A stretch of DNA of 64,000 nt. Source: Vibrio penaeicida (GTDB lineage Bacteria; Pseudomonadota; Gammaproteobacteria; Enterobacterales; Vibrionaceae). The translations under genes were made by a program, and so were the position numbers. How positions within the stretch are numbered: position 1 is the first letter of the stretch; the number at the start of each line of letters is the position of its first letter. The notes beneath the pieces are model-generated. The model was not told where the DNA came from. It saw only the letters and a program-made list of their open reading frames with translations, and did not search any database. The DNA is taken from NCBI RefSeq assembly GCF_019977755.1, contig NZ_AP025145.1, positions 2,232,001-2,296,000 on the forward strand, in the 5' to 3' direction. Shown here in pieces: positions 26,280 to 35,152 of the stretch.

Positions 26280-26849
26280 TTAACCTCCTTTGATTGAGCC
26301 TATCACGACACCATTTTTAGCCAACTCGGTTTTCAGCTGATTGGCACTTTTTGCAATGTACGGCAAGGTTTCGTTTTTCATATCGTCAACCAGCACTTGC
26401 AGTTGATCGCCTGCGTATTTCGCCCCTAACCTGCGCGCCATTGCCCTATCTAAAATATCTTCCGATTTGGCATAAAAGCGACGGGCAGCCGTTAGCACTT
26501 CATTTGGGGTTTCTAATGTGGTGGGGTTGTATTTCATCGTTTCCCAAATGTATTTACTCATATCTGGGCGATTGTCTTTCATTTCTTGTGCTGGCGGATT
26601 TCGAGAAAGGTAATCATTGATATAAGCCTGCAAATCGTTGGTGTTGTCCGTAAGCTCATCATGCAGTGACATGCGAAGATAGTAGTTATCTTCCATTTTA
26701 CTGTAGGTATCAAAGGTGAGCGCCTGCTGTAAACCACTCTGGGCCGCGAGGTAAACACCGACTATTGTCGACACAATCATAAACATTTGATTGAGCCAAA
26801 AGCCTGAGCTTTTTAGCTCTTTATTATCCAACTGCTCTTTAAGTTTCAA
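26280..26849 (-). CDS. Single-TM membrane protein, partner of the rhomboid gene
   Basis: 189 residues with one hydrophobic segment (about residues 17-40, NQMFMIVSTIVGVYLAAQSG) and a largely helical, charged remainder. Family not recognised. It is the first gene of the two-gene rhomboid unit, five bases upstream. A single-TM protein co-expressed with a rhomboid is a natural candidate substrate or adaptor, but this is inference only. Confidence 0.7.
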   Translation of the reverse strand: MKLKEQLDNKELKSSGFWLNQMFMIVSTIVGVYLAAQSGLQQALTFDTYSKMEDNYYLRMSLHDELTDNTNDLQAYINDYLSRNPPAQEMKDNRPDMSKYIWETMKYNPTTLETPNEVLTAARRFYAKSEDILDRAMARRLGAKYAGDQLQVLVDDMKNETLPYIAKSANQLKTELAKNGVVIGSIKGG

Positions 26850-27167
26850 AACAACGTCCTTTACTTTTTTATTCGATATTCACTCTTACTTTGCTCAAAA
26901 CACGACTAAGCGCAACTGAGCATATCAGAGTGAATAAATACTAAATAAAACAAGATATTGTTAAATGACAAAAGTAAGAAATGTTGAAATGAAGCAGGGG
27001 AATTTCAAAAGAAATGGAGGAAGCTCGCATAAGTGAAACGTTGGGAGTAGCGTCACGATGACAATCACTTTAAGAAGCTTCCTTGTGGCACGGACATCGT
27101 GCCACGTAAAGGGCGTCTACCGTCAACAACTGTAGAGTATGATCCAAGGTATTCGAATTTGTAAAAC
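26850..27167. other. Intergenic region with one hairpin
   Basis: No gene seen. A perfect hairpin GTGGCACG (27085-27092), loop GACAT, CGTGCCAC (27098-27105) is present without a T-run on either strand. The promoter of the rhomboid operon lies near 26850-26950, which is AT-rich. Confidence 0.45.
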
Positions 27168-28046
27168 TTAGCCTTTCTCGGCTTCACGACGCACTGCTTT
27201 TAGTAATACCGATGTGTCCATTCTACCTTCACCGGATTCAGACAAAGCCTTATAAGCGTTATTGGTTTTCTCGGTCAATGGCAATTGAAGCCCTTGCTTA
27301 TTGGCTTCATCTAGACAGAAACCTAAGTCTTTGATCATCCAATCGATGGCGAAACCAAAATCGAATTTGTCTTGCGACATGGTTTCGGCTCGATTCTCCA
27401 TTTGCCAAGATCCCGCTGCGCCATTCTTCAAGCAATTCACCAAAGTCGGGATATCTAAACCCGACTTTTCAGCCAGAAGTAACCCTTCGGAAAGACCATT
27501 AAGCACACCAGCAATACAGATTTGGTTGACCATTTTTGCGCGTTGCCCTTGCCCTACTCTTCCCATCAAAACGGAGGACTTGCCATAAGCATTAAATATT
27601 GGCTGTAACGCATCAAACAAAGCTTGGTCGCCGCCACACATGATGGTCAGAACGCCATTTTCAGCCCCCGCCTGCCCGCCCGATACCGGAGCATCCATAA
27701 ATTGAATACCCGCATTCTTCGAAGCCGTTTCCAGTTCTTCAGCCAATTGAGCAGACGTGGTGGTGTGGTCGACTAAAATCGCGCCTTGCTTCATGTTCAC
27801 TAGTGCGCCAGATTCACTGGTCGTCATACTACGAACATCATCATCATTACCCACACAAGTTAAAACAACGTCGGCTTCTTTCACGCACTCGGCAACGGTT
27901 TCTGCAATGTTGCCTTTGTACTTTTCCTGCCATGCCTGCGCTTTAGCATACGTTCGGTTGAATACGGTAACTTCAAAACCTGCATTCACTAAGTGTCCAG
28001 CCATGGGAAAACCCATCACACCTAATCCGATAAAACTCACTTTCAT
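27168..28046 (-). CDS. 3-hydroxyisobutyrate dehydrogenase-family oxidoreductase
   Basis: 292 residues of the beta-hydroxyacid dehydrogenase family. Rossmann motif SFIGLGVMGFPMAGHL, substrate motif DAPVSGGQAGAENG and the catalytic Lys region GQGQRAKMVNQICIAG are intact. It may act on tartronate semialdehyde, 3-hydroxyisobutyrate or a related acid using NAD(P); the substrate cannot be set from sequence. Single gene; 119 bases from the terminator of the yebC-like gene. Confidence 0.88.
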   Translation of the reverse strand: MKVSFIGLGVMGFPMAGHLVNAGFEVTVFNRTYAKAQAWQEKYKGNIAETVAECVKEADVVLTCVGNDDDVRSMTTSESGALVNMKQGAILVDHTTTSAQLAEELETASKNAGIQFMDAPVSGGQAGAENGVLTIMCGGDQALFDALQPIFNAYGKSSVLMGRVGQGQRAKMVNQICIAGVLNGLSEGLLLAEKSGLDIPTLVNCLKNGAAGSWQMENRAETMSQDKFDFGFAIDWMIKDLGFCLDEANKQGLQLPLTEKTNNAYKALSESGEGRMDTSVLLKAVRREAEKG

Positions 28047-28164
28047 TACAATTCTCCTTGCTTCACTAAATTCTGGCTTTCTGGTCAGTCTATTTATCTC
28101 GTCAATTTACTAATAATGTACGGATAACTGAGCTTAACCAATGAATAATCTGAAATACAAAGAT

Positions 28165-28192
28165 AAAAAAACCGAGCACTTAGGCTCGGTTT
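28165..28192 (-). terminator. Intrinsic terminator of the yebC/yeeN-like gene
   Basis: On the minus strand ACCGAGC, loop CTAAGT, GCTCGGT is followed by a run of T. It lies just beyond the stop codon at 28200. Confidence 0.88.
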
Positions 28193-28199
28193 CTATCAA

Positions 28200-28928
28200 T
28201 TAAGGTTGATAATACAGTTCAGCGTTATGGTAAACCTGCTGTACGTCGTCACACTCATCTAGCATGTCCAAGAATTTTTGGAACTTCTCTGCATCTTCGC
28301 CTGCGACTGGCGTGTGCGTTTGTGGGACAAACGTAATTTCTTCTACATCCATTGTCAAATCAGGGTATGCGCCTGTTAGAGCTGTCTTCGTTTTAAAGAA
28401 TTCAGTGTGTGGCGCAAATACCGTAATTACACCGTCTTCCAACTCAACATCAGTAACATCCACATCATCCATCATTAGCGTTTCTAAGATGATTTCGTCA
28501 TCGTCGCCTTTGAACTGGAATACCGCTTGATGATCAAACATGTGAGAAACAGAGCCTTCAACACCAATTTTCGCACCGGTTTTCACAAAACACTGGCGAA
28601 TATCTTGGAAAGTACGGTTACCGTTATCCGTTAGACAATCTACGATCACGCTTGTACCGCCAGGTCCAAAACCTTCATAGCGCGCTGGTTGGTAATCTTC
28701 ACCGCCACCGCCATTCGCTTTATCAAGGGCTTTATCGATAACGTGCGCTGGCACTTGGTCTTTTTTCGCTTTGGTAATCAGATGCTTAAGCGACAGGTTC
28801 ATGTCTGGGTCTGAACCACCGTTTTTCGCGCATACGTAAATTTCTTTACCGTATTTGGAATAAACTTTAATTTTTGCGCCTGCAGTTTTTGCCATAGAGG
28901 CTTTGCGCACTTCAAAACTTCTTCCCAT
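28200..28928 (-). CDS. YebC/PmpR-family protein, YeeN type
   Basis: 242 residues with all three YebC domains: N-terminal [20 protein letters not shown] and [20 protein letters not shown], then [19 protein letters not shown] and [13 protein letters not shown], ending [13 protein letters not shown]. YebC proteins act as transcriptional regulators or, as shown for some, relieve ribosome stalling. The opening MGR and the insert length are closer to E. coli YeeN than to YebC. Flanked by its own terminator. Confidence 0.92.
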   Translation of the reverse strand: MGRSFEVRKASMAKTAGAKIKVYSKYGKEIYVCAKNGGSDPDMNLSLKHLITKAKKDQVPAHVIDKALDKANGGGGEDYQPARYEGFGPGGTSVIVDCLTDNGNRTFQDIRQCFVKTGAKIGVEGSVSHMFDHQAVFQFKGDDDEIILETLMMDDVDVTDVELEDGVITVFAPHTEFFKTKTALTGAYPDLTMDVEEITFVPQTHTPVAGEDAEKFQKFLDMLDECDDVQQVYHNAELYYQP

Positions 28929-29038
28929 CGGGATGTTCTCTCTGATTCAATTAATGCGAAAGATTGTATACCCAAACCAAGTCAAGATGCTAGATTCAGC
29001 GAGATTTGCTTGGCTTTGTTAGGTTTTACAAGGGGCGG

Positions 29039-29248
29039 CTAAGCCACACCCATAACTCTTTTATACTTTGCTACCGATTGCTCGAATAACTCGACTTCTG
29101 ATTCCAGCTTCAGTTTCGATTTGTGCTCAACCAACACTTCAGGGCCAGCCTGAGCTTGCTTGATTTTCCACACCAAAAACGAAGCTTGCTTGTCGATTTC
29201 TACTTCATTTTTCTCTTCAGAAGGAAGGAGTGAAAGGTTAAACGACAT
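29039..29248 (-). CDS. Small cytoplasmic protein, function unknown
   Basis: 69 residues from ATG 29248 (AGGT seven bases upstream); the longer frame to 29461 crosses sequence with no similarity and overlaps a gene remnant. The product is charged and mostly helical, with no TM segment. Family not recognised. Confidence 0.5.
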   Translation of the reverse strand: MSFNLSLLPSEEKNEVEIDKQASFLVWKIKQAQAGPEVLVEHKSKLKLESEVELFEQSVAKYKRVMGVA

Positions 29249-29407
29249 AGTAAGACCTGCATCGATAGTTTGAAAGGGCAAGAATATATCACAGCCTAAG
29301 CTGTTAGGTAGAGAGTTACAGGGGAATTCAAAAAGAAAAGTGACAGGAATCAAGAATGGGGGACAAGATGAACCTTGTAATTTAGGGGGGTTCTCCATAC
29401 CCAGTAA

Positions 29408-29671
29408 TTGCCAGATACCAATATCATGCGAGATGGAATCCAGTGGTATGTATCCGATCAACAGACCAAGAAAGCGATCATTTTGAGTGGTCTAGGCTGG
29501 GGAAGATTGCCTGAACATGAAGCAAATCTCGAAAAGATAGACAATAAGTTATTCGAAGTGAAGTCTCAGGAGACAATGCAAATACCTATTTATGTTGCAA
29601 AGGTAAAATCAAATTCTTTAGAACCGGTTGGAAATACGATCTGGAACTTTTTCTCTTTAATTAAACAATAA
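29408..29671 (+). pseudogene. 3' remnant of a LysR-family regulator gene
   Basis: The frame encodes the C-terminal end of a LysR effector domain (MRDGIQWYVSDQQTKKAIIL then SGLGWGRLPEH, as in the usual AGLGWGRLP-H motif) and stops at 29671. The DNA-binding domain and most of the effector domain are missing and no start signal is visible, so this is a leftover of a deleted gene. Confidence 0.65.
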
Positions 29672-30403
29672 ATCTAATGCTTCCCATAAAATTATTTAAT
29701 AGTAATAATTAAATTATTGAAATGTTATTACATATCAACTTTAACATTATAGATAATAATATTAAATATATAGATTTAAATTCAATACTCATTCAATTTA
29801 AATCTACACTTAAAATCTCTCATCTGAATTACGATCACATTTCACCTTGTATTATTTATTGTAAATAACGATCTTTATTCATCTTTCTAAAAGAAAATTC
29901 AATTTTATTAATAATCAGCAAGTTAGAGTATTAACTCTAACTTAATATTTACTAGAAATAATCAAAATACACTTAAAATACAGATAGTTACAAAAGAAAT
30001 CTTATCTCTATTAATATTAATTCATATTCATTCCTTACAGCTCTTATTATCTGTCGACGCTACACTAGTAACTTATTTATCAACAAAACTGAACTCCAAT
30101 GCTATCAAGTCCTGCCGAATAATATTGCTAAGGAAATTTTCTTTAACACATATTCTCATTCAAATTTCAAGTACCAGAATAGCCTCCGACTAGAGACATT
30201 TGTAATAAACCCAGCGTTTTATAAAATGATAATCACTTGGTTAGCAAGCCAATAAAGAATTAGGCTTAAACGCCAAGTAATAAAAGAATAGTCACTTAAA
30301 AAATTGAGTTATAAGCCTTACAGGCATCACTCATAAATAATTAAGAGTTTAGCAGTCCTACTTTCTCAAAATTTAGGACCCAAATAGCAATAAGGATAAA
30401 AGA
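29672..30403 (+). promoter_or_regulatory. Long AT-rich promoter region of vibriolysin 1
   Basis: 732 bases with no credible gene and strong AT bias. CTAGTAACTTATTTATCAACAA at 30065-30086 agrees with the LuxR/SmcR/HapR consensus (TTATTGATAAATTTATCAATAA) at 15 of 22 positions, mostly in the right half. TAAAATGATAATCACTTGG at 30222-30240 agrees with the Fur consensus at 13 of 19. Both are weak in such AT-rich DNA. Quorum-sensing control of vibriolysin genes is established in other vibrios. Confidence 0.35.
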
Positions 30404-32260
30404 ATGAATACTAAAATTGGACTTATTCCCTTGCTGGTCGGTATGGCTTTACCGACGACTGCACTTGCACAAGTGGATATTAATAACATCACAGAATCTG
30501 GACGCCCTACGTTTGCAGTTGGTGCATTGGGTGCCGCACAACTTAATGCTGATGTGGAAACGCTAAAACAGTACCTAGCAAATACCCCTTCCTACAAATC
30601 CACAGGTAACGAAGAATTTGTTGTGGAGCGCCAATGGGTCGACGAGCTTGGCAAAAAGCACACCGTATTTAACCAAACCATTGATGGTATTAAGGTACAC
30701 AACAGTCAAATTACGTTGCATACCGATGTCACACTTGGAAACGGTTTTGCTCCTGAGAATGAGTCTATCTACGCGGTGTCGGGAACGGTCGCAGTGCCGA
30801 CAGCATCACCTGCAACATTTGCACCTATACGTATGAGCAATGATGACGGTATACAAGCAAAATCGGTCGTTGAAAGCATTGGTGACGTCGTGACAGAGCC
30901 AGAGCTGGCTTACGTGTATCTTCGTGATATTGACGATACGAAATTGGCTTGGCGTATGGAAGTTAAATTCTTCCAGGGGTCTGGGCATTCTTTCGGACAC
31001 GATCTAGTGTACGTAGATGCACTTACTCATGAAATATTGTCCCGTGAAACCTTAATCCATCAAGCTAAGAACTGGAAAACACACACGTTAGATGGAGGAG
31101 ACTATCGCAGCCGACCAGGTAGGCTGCTTTGCACTAACCAAGAAGATTGTGGCAACAATCTATCGGCTCAACGAGCACATGATGGTGCGTCGACGGTGTA
31201 TGACTATTACAAAGAGAGACACAATCGAAATGGTTTAGATGATCGTGATATGACGATGATTTCGAGTGTGGACCTGGGTGTAGCGAATGCGTCGTGGTAT
31301 TTGGGACAAATGTTCTACGGTAAATCCAGAACAGGCGCCGATTACACAACAGATTTCGATGTCATTGGCCACGAGTTTACTCATGGCGTTATCGATTCAA
31401 CCGCCGATTTAATTTATCAAAACGCATCGGGCGCGTTAAACGAAGCGTGGGCAGACATTCTAGGGATCTCGGCAGAAGCGTATAAAAATGGCAAAACAAC
31501 CTCTACTTGGTTGCTAGGTAACGAACTGTATCAAAGGCCAGGGCAAGCGTTGCGCTATATGAACAATCCAACCAAAGATGGGCGTTCTAAAGACTGGTAC
31601 CCAGAGCGCAGACCTTTTGTAAAAAATCCGGGTCAGAATAATGACAATGGTTGGGTTCACCTAAACTCTGGTATCGCAAACCTTGCCTATGTTCTGTTAG
31701 TTGATGGCGGATCCCATCCACGTGGCAAGTCGGACGCGGTTGTTGATGGTATTGGTTTACTTCAAGCGGAAAAAGTATTCTACCGCGCGCTCAACACCTA
31801 CATGGGTCCAAACACTAATTTCCCTGAAGCTCGTACGGCAACAGCTCAAGCGGCGGCTGACCTATATGGCCAAAGTGCAAAACACTCTGTTGAAACAGCG
31901 TGGTGTGCAGTTGGCGTAGGTGAGTGTCCAGCAGCGATACCAACATCGGAAAAGCCAACATCACTTAGTGAAGCAGTAAGCGATATTTCCATTCCTTTGA
32001 ACGAATGGAAACACTACACGCAAGACTTGGGTGAAGGCTACTCCAAAATGACGATTAAAGCAGAGGGTGGCTTAGGTGATGTAGACCTATACGTAACCTA
32101 TGGAAAAGAATCGACAGCAACCGCATTCGATTGTGAGTCAAACACCACTTCCAATGCTGAGGAATGTGTTATTACAAACCCGAAAAAGGGCGCTTGGCAT
32201 ATTGATTTATTCGGTTATAAAGCGAGCTCTGGTGTCACGCTAACACTGACTGCAGAATAA
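30404..32260 (+). CDS. Vibriolysin-type M4 zinc metalloprotease 1
   Basis: 618 residues; secreted elastase-like endopeptidase (HapA/VvpE/EmpA group). Signal peptide to about residue 22, FTP/PepSY propeptide to about 195, then the thermolysin-fold catalytic domain with HEFTH (His323, Glu324, His327), the third zinc ligand Glu347 in ALNEAWAD, and the catalytic-site VHLNSGIANLAYVLLVDGG. One C-terminal PPC domain (about 535-618, GDVDLYVTYG, WHIDLFGYKASSGVTLT) is normally removed after secretion. The protein is exported by Sec and the type II system in relatives. It is paralogous to vibriolysin 2 (38254) but has one PPC domain and no poly-Pro linker. Confidence 0.95.
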   Translation: MNTKIGLIPLLVGMALPTTALAQVDINNITESGRPTFAVGALGAAQLNADVETLKQYLANTPSYKSTGNEEFVVERQWVDELGKKHTVFNQTIDGIKVHNSQITLHTDVTLGNGFAPENESIYAVSGTVAVPTASPATFAPIRMSNDDGIQAKSVVESIGDVVTEPELAYVYLRDIDDTKLAWRMEVKFFQGSGHSFGHDLVYVDALTHEILSRETLIHQAKNWKTHTLDGGDYRSRPGRLLCTNQEDCGNNLSAQRAHDGASTVYDYYKERHNRNGLDDRDMTMISSVDLGVANASWYLGQMFYGKSRTGADYTTDFDVIGHEFTHGVIDSTADLIYQNASGALNEAWADILGISAEAYKNGKTTSTWLLGNELYQRPGQALRYMNNPTKDGRSKDWYPERRPFVKNPGQNNDNGWVHLNSGIANLAYVLLVDGGSHPRGKSDAVVDGIGLLQAEKVFYRALNTYMGPNTNFPEARTATAQAAADLYGQSAKHSVETAWCAVGVGECPAAIPTSEKPTSLSEAVSDISIPLNEWKHYTQDLGEGYSKMTIKAEGGLGDVDLYVTYGKESTATAFDCESNTTSNAEECVITNPKKGAWHIDLFGYKASSGVTLTLTAE

Positions 32261-32270
32261 GCTTATTCAA

Positions 32271-32298
32271 GAAAGGCAGCAATTGCTGTCTTTCTTTT
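32271..32298 (+). terminator. Terminator of vibriolysin 1
   Basis: GAAAGGCAGC, loop AATT, GCTGTCTTTC (one G-T pair) followed by TTTT, ten bases after the stop codon. Confidence 0.8.
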
Positions 32299-33116
32299 CG
32301 TACCGCGCACCGTGCGTGCAAACTTTTATGTTTACCTAAATAATCTAAATTGTTATTTAATAACATAACAATTTAGATACTTATATTAATAGCAAACGTT
32401 TAAATGGGAATATGGCTATTTATCTCTTATAAACACTAAAGAGAAAATATAATAATCGCATGTGCTTATTTGAATTGTGATCACATTGGAATATGTAAGT
32501 TTTCGATAAACCAAGATCCCTGCCATGTTTCTATTTATTTTCAGTTAGTTGGTGAAATTAAAGTTTTTACTCTAAAAACAATTTAGTCATCAGCATATCA
32601 ACAAGAAGGAAAAGACCTTTAATTTCATAACATTAAAAGAAAAGTACGAATCAAATACGTTTGGTAGACAACGAGAAACACTCCATAACTCATCCAGTAT
32701 TCGCTAGGCTTAACGCATTATAATTTACATGATTATCAATAAATTCTGAAACCTATAGTCATCAATACTTATAGAGTAGGTAAGATAAAAAAACACAATA
32801 GCGATACATAAATACAGTAAAGTTTCAACCCACTAAATGTATTAACTGATTGAACTATTGTTAGCGTAAAATAACTCTAATAGAATCCTCTTCTCCCAAT
32901 CAGGAGAGGTTCCTTGTTTTATTTTAATCCTGACAAAATAAAACAAGGAATTAACAAAGAGTTTTAATTTAAAGATTTATCATCCAAGAATTATACGTAC
33001 GTATAGCCTTTTGCACACAACGTAAAGGGGCGGAGTCTGACTAGATAGTAGGCTCCAAACAAACCGAATTCTTAATATTTTTGCCATAAACATAATTATT
33101 GGTAGGGAGATTTTTT
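32299..33116 (+). promoter_or_regulatory. Long AT-rich promoter region of the propeptide-like gene
   Basis: 818 bases without a credible gene. TAATTTACATGATTATCAATAA at 32721-32742 agrees with the LuxR/SmcR/HapR consensus at 16 of 22, with a perfect TTATCAATAA right half. TTGTGATCACATT at 32475-32487 looks like two CRP half-sites fused without the 6-base spacer. CTCCCAATCAGGAG at 32894-32907 is a small hairpin. Function of all is unproven. Confidence 0.35.
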
Positions 33117-33824
33117 GTGAAAATAAAACCCATATTAATCGCGATAGGGTTAGCTGTGCCTTTATCTTTCTTTATTTTTAGCGATATATCTAACGATCCA
33201 AATACATCGCTAGATACCAATTCTTCTAAAAATTTAAAAGCGAGCAGAAGCTCTGAAGAAAGCAGCATTCTTGACAAACAAGCGGGTCGAAAAAAGCAAG
33301 AGAGTGGCAATCATCACGCAGCGAAAATAGATGAACCCATTCATTTAGAAACGCAAAGCAAGAAAAGCGCTCATGAGGAAGAAAAATCGCTTGAGGAAAC
33401 AAGAGTACATGAAGACAAATCTCATGAGCCAATAAGCTTGGAACAAGCTTGGATAGATGTAAATCCAAGCGAAACACTTGTAAGCATAAGACCTAAAGGT
33501 GAAGCCATAGAAAGTATTAAAGCGATTGAGTTTTCGAATGTATCAGAATTCCAATCTCTAAATACAAATGACAACGTGACTCTCAACTTACCGGATAACA
33601 CTGACATTGATATCGAAGTGGAATCAAACGAATTTCAAAATGAAGGTGTAAGAACTTGGTCGGGGAATTTCAAAATTGATAATCAGAACTACCCAGCCAC
33701 CTTCACTTTTGGAAGTTCTTCAATTTTTGGTTTTATTGGTCACCCTAATGGTCCAATTAAAATTGAAGGCTCTGGAAACACTGCATGGATTTATGAAGTC
33801 CCAGATACTCATGGATACGACTAA
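33117..33824 (+). CDS. Separate propeptide-like protein preceding the M12 protease
   Basis: 235 residues from GTG 33117 (GGGAG eight bases before). An N-terminal signal or anchor (KIKPILIAIGLAVPLSFFIF) is followed by a Lys/Glu/Ser-rich linker to about residue 110. The C-terminal 120 residues (VTLNLPDNTDIDIEVESNE, GVRTWSGNFKIDN, YPATFTFGSSSIFGFIGHPN, GNTAWIYEVPD) resemble the N-terminal propeptide normally fused to reprolysin-like zinc proteases. The next gene, 63 bases on, is such a protease with no propeptide of its own. The likely role is a chaperone or inhibitor acting in trans. The family match is by pattern only. Confidence 0.6.
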   Translation: MKIKPILIAIGLAVPLSFFIFSDISNDPNTSLDTNSSKNLKASRSSEESSILDKQAGRKKQESGNHHAAKIDEPIHLETQSKKSAHEEEKSLEETRVHEDKSHEPISLEQAWIDVNPSETLVSIRPKGEAIESIKAIEFSNVSEFQSLNTNDNVTLNLPDNTDIDIEVESNEFQNEGVRTWSGNFKIDNQNYPATFTFGSSSIFGFIGHPNGPIKIEGSGNTAWIYEVPDTHGYD

Positions 33825-33887
33825 TTAATAAATGCAGTTCAAATAAAAACAAACTAATTAATTAAAGATACTATTTTAGGATTTAAA

Positions 33888-35111
33888 ATGAAAAAAACGT
33901 TATTAGCGGCGATTGTTGCGTCGAGCTTTGTTGCACCACTTGCACACGCAACAACGAATATTGATGTACTGGGTGTTTACACAACAGAAACCGCGCAAAA
34001 AATTGACCACATCACTGCTATTCAACATCGTTTCAATGTTGGTAATAAGATTCTTAAGGACAGTAAGCTAGACATAAGAGTCAATCTCGCTGGGCTGAAA
34101 GAATACAACTTCGACTCCGAGCCCGGTAGAAAAAAAGAGCAAGATGTTGCTTTGAAAGCGATGACACCTGGATATAACCAGTCCGCGTTGTTCCGCGATA
34201 TCGAGCAAGTAAGAAAAGATGAAGGCGCGGATATGGTAGCTATGTTCCGCTATCTAGACCTCGACAACTCTCCGGATTACGAACGCACCGCCAATGGTTA
34301 TAGCATCAGCTGTGGTGTGGCTTGGGTAATACCAGCATTTCATTGGGATGGTGACCAATCTTGGGCGAAAAGCAGAATGTACAGCCATACCTACATTAAC
34401 GAATGTGGTGGTGATACGTTTATTCACGAATTAGGTCACAACTTTGGTATTTACCACGCACGTGAGCAATACAACAGTTTGCCTCATCTCGAAAGTGGAG
34501 CAGAAAAAGATGCTTATGGTTATGGCGTAAACGGGCAATTTGCAACGACAATGGCTTATGGGTACCTTTTCGGTATAAAAGGGCGTTCTTACAATTTCTC
34601 TAACCCAGAAGTAGAGTGTAAAGGTCAACCATGTGGTCGCAAAGGGGTAGCAAATGCCGCTCGTGCTATTGGTCTAACCGCACCTAAAATTGCCAATATC
34701 TATCAAAGTAAAACCGATGGTACGGATACAGGTAAACCGACTCAGCCAATCGATCCTAAAGAACCCAACAACATCTTTAAAATCGACTCCCCTGTAGCAA
34801 TTCCAGACCAAGCTCAGGTAGACATTCCTCTTAAGGTGTCCTTCGAAGGCGAGATCACCAAACCAACAATCGCGCTAAACGTGGAACATGAGTTCATTGG
34901 TGATTTGTCTATTCGACTTATTGCGCCAGATAATAGCTACTGGATTTTGAAGAAAGCGAACAGTAGAGATCGTGGTGAAAAATACAATGTTACTTTCACC
35001 TTGCAAGATATTGAAGGTATCGACTTCAACGGTCAGTGGACACTGCGTGTTACGGATAAGTTCGAACGAGATACTGGCGTAGTTAAAAGCGCCGTTCTAA
35101 CCCTTAAGTAA
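33888..35111 (+). CDS. Reprolysin-like (M12) zinc metalloprotease with P/homoB domain
   Basis: 407 residues. Signal peptide (cleavage after HA, about residue 21) leads straight into the catalytic domain (TTNIDVLGVYTTETA); no propeptide is present. The zinc site is HELGHNFGIYH (His180, Glu181, His184, His190), with MAYGYLFG as the expected Met-turn. Two cysteine pairs are visible (SCGVAW/NECGGD and VECKGQPCG). After a Pro/Asp-rich linker (about 275-290) comes a P/homoB jelly-roll domain of about 115 residues (VEHEFIGDLSIRLIAPDNSY, FNGQWTLRVTD). Secreted; likely activity held by the propeptide-like protein encoded just upstream. Confidence 0.88.
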   Translation: MKKTLLAAIVASSFVAPLAHATTNIDVLGVYTTETAQKIDHITAIQHRFNVGNKILKDSKLDIRVNLAGLKEYNFDSEPGRKKEQDVALKAMTPGYNQSALFRDIEQVRKDEGADMVAMFRYLDLDNSPDYERTANGYSISCGVAWVIPAFHWDGDQSWAKSRMYSHTYINECGGDTFIHELGHNFGIYHAREQYNSLPHLESGAEKDAYGYGVNGQFATTMAYGYLFGIKGRSYNFSNPEVECKGQPCGRKGVANAARAIGLTAPKIANIYQSKTDGTDTGKPTQPIDPKEPNNIFKIDSPVAIPDQAQVDIPLKVSFEGEITKPTIALNVEHEFIGDLSIRLIAPDNSYWILKKANSRDRGEKYNVTFTLQDIEGIDFNGQWTLRVTDKFERDTGVVKSAVLTLK

Positions 35112-35116
35112 TCCGT

Positions 35117-35152
35117 ATACCCAAGAACTCTAGAGGTTCTTGGGTATTTTTA
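35117..35152 (+). terminator. Terminator of the M12 protease gene
   Basis: A perfect 12-bp stem ATACCCAAGAAC / GTTCTTGGGTAT around loop TCTAGAG, followed by TTTTT. It belongs to the same short palindrome family as 12929-12962. Confidence 0.9.

Noticed and set aside
27085-27105. Hairpin upstream of the hydroxyacid dehydrogenase stop as a terminator
   Set aside because: A good stem but no T-run in either direction, so it is recorded only as a hairpin.
30222-30240. Fur box before vibriolysin 1
   Set aside because: Only 13 of 19 positions match in AT-rich DNA; listed only as a weak site within the promoter region.
32475-32487. CRP-like TTGTGATCACATT
   Set aside because: TGTGA and TCACA abut without the required 6-base spacer.
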